Shown: positions 1 to 5,179 of the stretch, piece by piece
Position numbering within the stretch: position 1 is the first letter of the stretch
How the letters are laid out: each line of letters starts with the position of its first letter
NCBI GenBank assembly: GCA_945492935.1
Contig: CALYVE010000080.1
Span: 1 to 7,323 of the forward strand
Source of the DNA: an uncultured Lachnospiraceae bacterium
GTDB lineage: Bacteria > Bacillota > Clostridia > Lachnospirales > Lachnospiraceae
DNA length: 7,323 nt
Direction: 5' to 3'
Translations under genes and position numbers: made by a program
Notes under the pieces: model-generated
The model's database searches: none
What the model saw: only the letters and a program-made list of their open reading frames with translations
Told to the model about the DNA's origin: nothing

Positions 1-181
1 CTGTGTCCCTGCGCTCCAAGAGCTTTTCGATGAATGTGAAAATTAATATGGCATTAAAGCTGCTCTCACAATGAATGTATCGGACAAAACTGTTCCGGAG
101 AAAATCTGGGAAATCATTTTAGACAACACGTTTGAGGCCGTTACAAATGCCCTCAAATATTCAAAATGCAAGACAAAATAA
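1..181 (+). pseudogene. Sensor histidine kinase remnant (partial ATPase region, internal stop)
   Basis: Reading from base 2, the frame encodes a stretch typical of the region before and at the start of a HATPase_c domain, with FDECEN, then YGIKAALTMNVSD, then the N-box-like FEAVTNALKYSKC at about 131-169. An in-frame TAA at 44-46 interrupts it between EN and YGIK, where a Lys codon would be unsurprising. After KCKT the frame ends at TAA (179-181). The D-box and glycine-rich boxes are absent, so the ATP site is incomplete. The gene enters from beyond the left edge. Immediately downstream, in another frame, is the middle of a NarL-type response regulator, the usual partner of such kinases. This suggests that a deletion removed the kinase C-terminus and the regulator N-terminus together. 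The family is inferred from the N-box and the neighbour; the exact kinase subfamily is uncertain. Confidence 0.7.
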
Positions 182-665
182 ATGTGATGTATGTTTAATG
201 GACATCGAAATGCCGGTCAAAGACGGTATCGAAGCTACCAAGGTTTTCACAGATGAAAATCTCGGCAAAGTACTTATTTTAACAACCTTCGACGATTACG
301 ATCTCGTCGAAAAGGCAATGAAAAACGGTGCCAAAGGCTACCTCATCAAAAATCACACACCGGATGAATTAAAGCAGATGATTATCTCCATTCAAAATGG
401 TGTCAATGTGATGGACGAACAGGTTTTTAACAAAATTGTTGACATCGGCATCAAACCAAATGACAATTTCAATCGCAGCAACCTCACATCAAGAGAGCTT
501 GAAATCATTGAAGCTGTAGCAGAAGGACTGTCAAACAAGGAAATTGCCGCAAAGCTGTTTTTAGGGGAAGGAACCTTCAATAACTATATCAGCAATATTC
601 TGGACAAAGAAGGTCTCTCTCACAGAACCCAGCTCGCAGTTTATTATTTAACCGGCAAGAAATGA
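147..665 (+). CDS. 5'-truncated NarL/LuxR-family response regulator, probable pseudogene
   Basis: This is the C-terminal two-thirds of a DNA-binding response regulator. The receiver begins just before beta-3 (KCDVCLMDIEMP). It keeps the phospho-acceptor Asp (codon 201-203), the Thr pair of LILTTFDD and the Lys of YLIKN. It lacks about 45 N-terminal residues, including the acidic pair that binds Mg2+. A LuxR-type helix-turn-helix follows (LTSRELEIIEAVAEGLSNKE through NILDKEGLSHRTQ), complete and ending at TGA 663-665. The recognition helix reads EGTFNNY rather than the commoner EGTVKNH. Homology starts inside the reading frame without a family-like start. ATG 147 is chosen because GAGG (134-137) lies nine bases upstream; a TTG at 132 is the other option. 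Without the acidic pocket it should not be phosphorylated normally, but a DNA-binding product could still be made. The stop abuts a 39-bp repeat and the convergent acetyltransferase gene. Confidence 0.75.
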   Translation: MPSNIQNARQNKCDVCLMDIEMPVKDGIEATKVFTDENLGKVLILTTFDDYDLVEKAMKNGAKGYLIKNHTPDELKQMIISIQNGVNVMDEQVFNKIVDIGIKPNDNFNRSNLTSRELEIIEAVAEGLSNKEIAAKLFLGEGTFNNYISNILDKEGLSHRTQLAVYYLTGKK

Positions 666-704
666 TCAAAGTGCCAATGGTCGTGACAAAAGCTACGTCC
701 CTAA
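666..704. repeat. 39-bp direct repeat, copy 1
   Basis: This copy is identical over 39 bp to 1242-1280. It starts at the base after the truncated regulator's TGA and runs into the end of the acetyltransferase gene, encoding its last residues (LGT) and TAG stop (693-695 on the minus strand). It contains an imperfect stem: 679-684 (GGTCGT) against 695-700 (ACGTCC), five of six pairs. The minus-strand core GGGACGTAGCTTTTGTCAC resembles, from memory, dispersed GGGAC...GTCCC-type repeats of Firmicutes. That resemblance is unverified. Confidence 0.9.
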
Positions 705-1202
705 CTGCAACTTCATTTCGTGCCATTGTTCGGCACCCCATGTTGAGTTTGCGATTCCCTCATCTGTGAAACCGAACTTCAGATACATCGGAATGCGGTC
801 TTCCAGACATGTGAGTACTAATGTCTTGCGTCCGTTCTTTTTTTCGCGTTCAGCATATCTGCGTACAATTTCACGGGCAAGCCCATGCATTCGATATTCA
901 GGTAATACATCAAGTCCAACGAGCATTACATTTTTTCCATTTGCATCATGAAGCGAAATATCCGTAAAGAATTCATCACGGAATTTCTGCTCATTTGTTG
1001 CTATTCCATTCAAAAAACCGGCGATTTTTCCGTTTTGCCTGTCAATTGCAACAAGAAACAAGTCAGATGCAGACGCAATTCGTTCCGTCATCGCCTTCGG
1101 CGAGCATGCCTCGTGTGGCGGAAAACAAATTTGTTCAATCAAAATTGCCTGTTCAGTCTCTTCAGCTTGTATTGTCCGAAACAAAAATCTATCATCAATC
1201 AT
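693..1202 (-). CDS. GNAT family N-acetyltransferase
   Basis: This is a single-domain acetyl-CoA-dependent acetyltransferase of 169 residues, a normal GNAT size. The acetyl-CoA-binding motif A is LVGLDVLPEYRMHGLARE (about residues 94-111), where YRMHGLA stands for the usual R/Q-x-x-G-x-G/A loop. A C-terminal PMYLKFGF gives the conserved motif-B Tyr and the beta-bulge strand. The N-terminal EQICFPPHEACS recalls arylalkylamine-N-acetyltransferase-like members, but the substrate cannot be assigned. I chose ATG 1202-1200 because GGAAAGG (1213-1219) lies about ten bases upstream. A GTG at 1238 would add 12 residues but has no such site and lies upstream of the probable -10 box. The gene sits between two identical 39-bp repeats. 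The downstream copy supplies its stop codon and the upstream copy its likely -35 element, so it looks like a cassette added to the 3' end of the signalling operon. Confidence 0.85.
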   Translation of the reverse strand: MIDDRFLFRTIQAEETEQAILIEQICFPPHEACSPKAMTERIASASDLFLVAIDRQNGKIAGFLNGIATNEQKFRDEFFTDISLHDANGKNVMLVGLDVLPEYRMHGLAREIVRRYAEREKKNGRKTLVLTCLEDRIPMYLKFGFTDEGIANSTWGAEQWHEMKLQLGT

Positions 1203-1212
1203 TTGAAAATGA

Positions 1213-1253
1213 CCTTTCCATTTTTTATAATGAATCACTGGTCAAAGTGCCAA
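1213..1253 (-). promoter_or_regulatory. Candidate promoter and ribosome site of the acetyltransferase gene
   Basis: On the minus strand, TTGGCA (1253-1248) is followed after 18 bp by TATAAA (1229-1224), a fair vegetative -35/-10 pair. GGAAAGG (1219-1213) is placed correctly for ATG 1202. The -35 box lies inside the second 39-bp repeat. Transcription from here would begin just before the ribosome site, which favours the ATG start over the upstream GTG. This is a by-eye match only. Confidence 0.35.
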
Positions 1254-1280
1254 TGGTCGTGACAAAAGCTACGTCCCTAA
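1242..1280. repeat. 39-bp direct repeat, copy 2
   Basis: This is the exact second copy of 666-704, in the same orientation. It contains the TAG stop of the single-domain receiver gene (1277-1279, minus strand) and lies just upstream of the acetyltransferase gene. The reading frame crossing it differs from that crossing copy 1: the receiver ends in the TTAG at the repeat edge, whereas the acetyltransferase reads on to the TAG eight bases deeper. The repeat is therefore a DNA element and not a shared protein segment. Confidence 0.9.
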
Positions 1281-1651
1281 TGGTTTTTGAAGTAGTCGGC
1301 GATTACAGCCAGCATTTTCTCCTTTGGCGTGCTTTTTAGAATATAACCTTCCGGTTTAAGTTCCAGGACATGCTTTACGGTTGCCGCATCATCCCTGGAT
1401 GTCAAAAAGATAATCGGAATATCCTTTGTAGCGTCGTCTGCACGTAGCTGCTCCATAAACTCAGGACCCGAAACCTTCGGCATATTGCAATCAAGCAAAA
1501 TCAAATCGGGCTTTTTTTCTTTTATCGCAAGCTTTGCCATGCTCGCAGAAATTACAGGCGTAACATCATACAATCCCTCAAGGTAACCCATAACCGCTCG
1601 CAAATATACACCTGCATCATCAACAAGTAAAATATGCTTCTTCTGTGTCAT
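1277..1651 (-). CDS. Single-domain response regulator (CheY-like receiver)
   Basis: This stand-alone receiver of 124 residues has no output domain. All phosphorylation residues are present: the acidic pair D11-D12 (LLVDDAG), acceptor D54 (ILLDCNMP), T84 (IFLTS) and K106 (GYILKS). GGGAGG lies five bases before ATG 1651, a strong ribosome site. It follows the hybrid histidine kinase stop by 41 bp on the same strand with no visible terminator. It is therefore probably co-transcribed and the natural acceptor from that kinase's HPt domain. The lack of an effector suggests action by protein contact, as for CheY or Spo0F, or as a phosphate sink. Its stop codon lies within the 39-bp repeat. The receiver identity is certain; the pairing is inferred from position. 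It is not assigned as cheY because no che genes are beside it. Confidence 0.92.
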   Translation of the reverse strand: MTQKKHILLVDDAGVYLRAVMGYLEGLYDVTPVISASMAKLAIKEKKPDLILLDCNMPKVSGPEFMEQLRADDATKDIPIIFLTSRDDAATVKHVLELKPEGYILKSTPKEKMLAVIADYFKNH

Positions 1652-1692
1652 AACACCCTCCCAAAACGAACATCTCCTATAATAGTAAAATT

Positions 1693-4113
1693 CTATTCAG
1701 ATTTTGTCAATATCGCTTTTATTGCGTTTGTTGTTTCTGTAATTTTGTCGACTTCCAGGTTTGCAACATAACCACGCAGATTTGTCACAAGCAAAGACAC
1801 ATCATCTGAAAATTCGTATTGCAAAATTGCATTCATAGCATCATCCATTGTACGAATGTTAAATTGTTGTGTTTCGTGCTCCAACAAATCAAATTTTTTC
1901 ACAACCTCATCAACAGACCAGTCAGAAATTTTAACAGAATCGTTCTTGAAAAATGCATCCGACAAAATCATCTGATAACGTTCACATTCCGCTAAGAATG
2001 CCGGTGTCATATCGATAATCACTTCCAGACGCCGATCTCTTGCAGCATATTCCAGGGTTGCAGCTGTTCCCGCAATCGGAAGAAGTCCAATCATAGTAGC
2101 CGCGCTCTTCATACTATGTATCCTGACTTCAAACAAATGAAGCTTTTGTTCATCCTGCGTTTCAACAATCGCCTCATAATAATCACGAAGTTCATTAACG
2201 AAAGATGCAAGGGTAGCAATAAAATCCTTCACAATCTCGCTAAGAAGATTTACATCATTAAAATGAGAATATGCATAATCCCAATCGATGCCTTCCACAC
2301 GTGGCAATTCACTCAGGTCATCCTTTTGTATTTGTCTGTCTGTTACACCATCTCTAACCGATTCTGAAATCTCAATTACCAATTCCGGTGCAATATTATC
2401 ATGCACGGTCTTCTCAAGCTTCTGCGGAACAATCGGCTTTGTAAGGTATCCCGTAAAGCCTTCGTTCATATACTCCTGTTCCGCCCCTGCCACAGCATTC
2501 GCTGTTAATACAAAAACAGGAGTATCCTTGTTTATCTCGCACAGCTGTCGAATATTATGGAATGTCATAACACCATCCATAACCGGCATCATGTGATCCA
2601 TAAAAATCAAATCATACTTTGTCTTTGAAGCATTTTTAATAGCTTTTTCGCCGTTTAAAGCTGTATCAATGTGACACTGTAAGCCTTTGAGCAAGCCCTC
2701 AAACACCTTAAGGTTTGCTTGATTATCATCTACAACAAGAAGTCGCGCATCCGGAGCGATAAAGCTTTGCACATACACATCCTTTTTGCTGAAAATGTTG
2801 TAATTTGCAAATTCACCTATCGGCGTGAAATCATAGACTCCCTGAACAATGTCAAAATAGAACTTTGAGCCAACACCGGGTTCACTCTCAATCTGAAGGG
2901 CTGAATTCATCAATTCAAGATAACCATTTACAATACTGATACCCAGGCCGGTACCTTCAATATCATTGTTTCGCTCAAGATTCAATCGCACAAATTTTTC
3001 TTTGAGCCTTGACAAGTCTTCCTTCGCAATGCCGGTTCCGGTATCCTCCACCGAAATACGGAGCTTAACCGTATGCGATGAAAGGTTCTGACACCGATGA
3101 ATCTTAAGATAAATGGTTCCCGCATCTGTATATTTTAATGCATTTGTCATAAGATTTGTGATAACCTGACGCAATCTGACATTATCACCAATTAACCCGA
3201 TCGGTAAATCCGGGTCAACTTCAACTTGAAATGCAAGCCCCTTCTCATCCATTTTAATATTGAAAATACTGTATATATCATGAATCACACTGGAAAGGTC
3301 GTATTTTGTCTCAACAAGCTCCATCTTTCCGGACTCAATCTTTGAAAAATCCAATGTATCATTTACAAGTGCCAAAAGCATCTGGCTCGCGCTCTTAATT
3401 GTATTTGCATATTCCAGCGTTTCCTTCTCTCCGCTACTGCGAAGAATCATTTCATTCATTCCAATGATGCTGTTAATCGGCGTACGAATCTCGTGTGACA
3501 TATTGGACAAAAAGGCGGTTTTACTCTTTGTTGCCTTTTGTGCCTCAATATTCTTCTCCTTTAGAAGCTTAAACACCTCATCCATACTCATACGCTGTTC
3601 TTCCAACTCGTCATAGGCCTGAACGAAGCTTTCAATAATATGGCGTGAAATCCAGTTTGCAGTGCCGATAAAGAGACAATACAAAACAATCTCCACGTGG
3701 CTGTAAACCGACTTATAACCCAATAACAGTGGAAAATAGTTTATGATTAACAGAAAACTAATTTGTGCAACTGCAAGAAAACGCATAAAAAGCTTCTGGA
3801 CAACCATAATTCCAACTAACCACTGCAGCATCATAATCATCGGAAGAATCTTTTGATTGTCAAAATATTCCGCAGCAAAAAGTCCAAGAAACAACTCCGC
3901 GAGGGTGTTCAGTGTCGCAAAATATTTGGGATTGACATCCTTTGGCATGGCCGCAAGAAGTCCGATAAAGCCTATAATCCAAGTAATAACAGCATAGGCA
4001 AGCACAGCCCCCTGCCCGCGCCGTTCTATGAAACCAAAGACTAAAAGCAGAACAATCATGAGCACGTAAATAACTACATTGATTACGCGGCTTCTACTTC
4101 GAATAAAATTCAT
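1693..4113 (-). CDS. Membrane hybrid histidine kinase (6TM-HisKA-HATPase-REC-HPt)
   Basis: This is an 806-residue phosphorelay kinase. Residues about 12-156 form roughly six hydrophobic membrane segments with almost no extracytoplasmic domain, followed by a helical linker (about 160-198). HisKA carries the H-box FLSNMSHEIRTPIN with H207. HATPase_c has the N-box with N320 and N324 (ITNLMTNALKY), the D-box EDTGTGI (356-362) and the G-box EGTGLGIS (386-393). The receiver has D462-D463, acceptor D506 (FMDHMMP), T537 and K559. The HPt domain has H666 in HSMKSAATMIG. About 85 further, probably helical, residues follow. All relay residues are intact, so it should autophosphorylate and pass phosphate His-Asp-His. 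The start ATG overlaps the lipid-kinase-like stop (ATGA, 4113-4110), and AAGGGGG inside that gene is its ribosome site, so the two are translationally coupled. The signal is unknown; the membrane region suggests a membrane or lipid cue. Confidence 0.93.
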   Translation of the reverse strand: MNFIRSRSRVINVVIYVLMIVLLLVFGFIERRGQGAVLAYAVITWIIGFIGLLAAMPKDVNPKYFATLNTLAELFLGLFAAEYFDNQKILPMIMMLQWLVGIMVVQKLFMRFLAVAQISFLLIINYFPLLLGYKSVYSHVEIVLYCLFIGTANWISRHIIESFVQAYDELEEQRMSMDEVFKLLKEKNIEAQKATKSKTAFLSNMSHEIRTPINSIIGMNEMILRSSGEKETLEYANTIKSASQMLLALVNDTLDFSKIESGKMELVETKYDLSSVIHDIYSIFNIKMDEKGLAFQVEVDPDLPIGLIGDNVRLRQVITNLMTNALKYTDAGTIYLKIHRCQNLSSHTVKLRISVEDTGTGIAKEDLSRLKEKFVRLNLERNNDIEGTGLGISIVNGYLELMNSALQIESEPGVGSKFYFDIVQGVYDFTPIGEFANYNIFSKKDVYVQSFIAPDARLLVVDDNQANLKVFEGLLKGLQCHIDTALNGEKAIKNASKTKYDLIFMDHMMPVMDGVMTFHNIRQLCEINKDTPVFVLTANAVAGAEQEYMNEGFTGYLTKPIVPQKLEKTVHDNIAPELVIEISESVRDGVTDRQIQKDDLSELPRVEGIDWDYAYSHFNDVNLLSEIVKDFIATLASFVNELRDYYEAIVETQDEQKLHLFEVRIHSMKSAATMIGLLPIAGTAATLEYAARDRRLEVIIDMTPAFLAECERYQMILSDAFFKNDSVKISDWSVDEVVKKFDLLEHETQQFNIRTMDDAMNAILQYEFSDDVSLLVTNLRGYVANLEVDKITETTNAIKAILTKSE

Positions 4114-5027
4114 CGAACAGCCACCCCCTTTGGAACAACAAGAGACAAACCGCCCCGAACGATTTCACCCTCCCAGTAATCATGTCCTTCAAACAAATCA
4201 CCATCAAGATTTACATAAATCTTCTCTCCATTCGTTCGACGAATAGAGAATTTCGTTGCCCGGATACAGGTTGTACACTGATTCAGTTTATCCTTGTCCT
4301 TCGACATCAGTTTTAAGAGAGACGGAAGAAGCTTCACTCCACGATTTGGCGGAACAGTAACACAGCTTGCAATTCCATCCAATACCGATGCTTCGGGATC
4401 AAAATTCAAATTATCACCAAGTGTATGTCCGTTTCCAAAGAAAAATTCAGTAAGAGGACCCTTGTATTTTATTCCGTCAATTGTATATTCGTATTCCAAA
4501 GGTTTTTGAACAAACACGCCGAATAACATACCTAACGCAAACGGAACCTTGTAGCCAAGGGCGCTCAAGTTTACATAATCTATCATTTTTTTAACAACGA
4601 CCGCATCAAGTCCGACCGACAAGGTATTTAATGCGCAGCCGTGATTTGTCTTAATATAATCAACCTTTACGACTTCTCCCTCGATTAGATTTTTGATATC
4701 ACGAAAGCTTCTGGCTTCATAATCAATCATCTTGAGAAAGTCGTTCGTAAGTCCTTGCGGATACATAGCTATCTCAACATTTTCAAGATTATCAAATCCG
4801 TTCATAAGACTGCAAATCGTCCCTTGTCCGCCACAGGAATAAAAGCGCAATTTTTCCTCCGGTTCAAACAACGGCATAATCTCACGAATCAATTGATCCG
4901 CATGCTGCTCCGGTCTTGTATGAAAAATATAATATCTTATGTCCGGAATTTCCTCTAATTGCTCTCTCAGTCTACGCGCCGTGCCGCCATATCCGGCCTG
5001 TGGATTTACAATAAAAATGTGTGTCAT
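4110..5027 (-). CDS. Diacylglycerol/lipid kinase family protein with altered GGDGT motif
   Basis: This 305-residue protein is the usual size for the bacterial DagK/YegS/NAD-kinase-like fold. It opens with IFIVNPQAGYGG, the nucleotide-binding FIVNPxxG motif. The second motif reads SCGGQGT (64-70), where the family has GGDGT, so Q68 replaces the conserved Asp. The third reads YPQGLTNDF (89-97) in place of PxGTGNDF. Later motifs are better kept: NTLSVGLDA (134-142), ASVLDG with D217, and NLDGD (273-277) in place of the usual DGE/DGD. Family members phosphorylate diacylglycerol or related lipids with ATP. The Asp loss could reduce catalysis or change substrate or role. ATG 5027 is the only possible start because an in-frame TAA directly precedes it; the nearest Shine-Dalgarno-like AAAGG is 14 bases away, which is weak. 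It overlaps the hybrid kinase gene by 4 bp. No transmembrane segment is obvious. Confidence 0.85.
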   Translation of the reverse strand: MTHIFIVNPQAGYGGTARRLREQLEEIPDIRYYIFHTRPEQHADQLIREIMPLFEPEEKLRFYSCGGQGTICSLMNGFDNLENVEIAMYPQGLTNDFLKMIDYEARSFRDIKNLIEGEVVKVDYIKTNHGCALNTLSVGLDAVVVKKMIDYVNLSALGYKVPFALGMLFGVFVQKPLEYEYTIDGIKYKGPLTEFFFGNGHTLGDNLNFDPEASVLDGIASCVTVPPNRGVKLLPSLLKLMSKDKDKLNQCTTCIRATKFSIRRTNGEKIYVNLDGDLFEGHDYWEGEIVRGGLSLVVPKGVAVR

Positions 5028-5095
5028 TTACTACCCAACAACCTTTCAAAATCCATTTTGCAGGCTGCTATATGTCTATAGTCTCATCTGCAAAA
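5024..5095 (-). promoter_or_regulatory. Leader inverted repeat and possible 10-codon mini-ORF before the lipid-kinase-like gene
   Basis: In the 152-bp gap between the chemoreceptor and the lipid-kinase-like gene, TTTTGCAG (5095-5088) and CTGCAAAA (5063-5056) form a perfect 8-bp inverted repeat around 24 bases. Its last base is the A of an ATG (5056-5054) that opens a ten-codon frame, MDFERLLGSK. The TGA of this frame overlaps the lipid-kinase-like ATG. This could be a regulatory hairpin or operator with a coupled leader peptide. The mini-ORF has no good ribosome site of its own, so the case is weak. I see no convincing terminator or -35/-10 pair in this gap. Confidence 0.25.
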
Positions 5096-5179
5096 CTTTT
5101 TCTTTCGCTATCGTATCGCTCTGTTCCATAAATAATACAGCTGAAAATCATCTCATATTCTTGCTTGAAGCAATCTGCC

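Noticed and set aside
1203..1238. GTG at 1238 as the start of the acetyltransferase
   Set aside because: It would start upstream of the likely -10 box, lacks a Shine-Dalgarno site and adds a basic stretch not typical of GNAT proteins; ATG 1202 has GGAAAGG well placed.
666..1280. Integron-style cassette with attC sites around the GNAT gene
   Set aside because: The repeats do not match the attC core consensus (GTTRRRY/RYYYAAC; the closest is CCCTAAC, wrong at the first base), lack the long imperfect palindrome, and no integrase is present.
666..1280. CRISPR array from the 39-bp repeats
   Set aside because: There are only two copies, separated by 537 bp that encode a protein, with no regular spacers or cas genes.
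5161..5173. Palindrome TTGCTTGAAGCAA as a terminator for the chemoreceptor gene
   Set aside because: The central spacer is too short to form a stable hairpin with these arms, it is A/T rich, and no T run follows.
5028..5179. Motility-sigma (SigD-like) promoter around GCGATACGAT in the gap
   Set aside because: There is no acceptable TAAA -35 element about 15 bp upstream; the resemblance is to half of a motif only.
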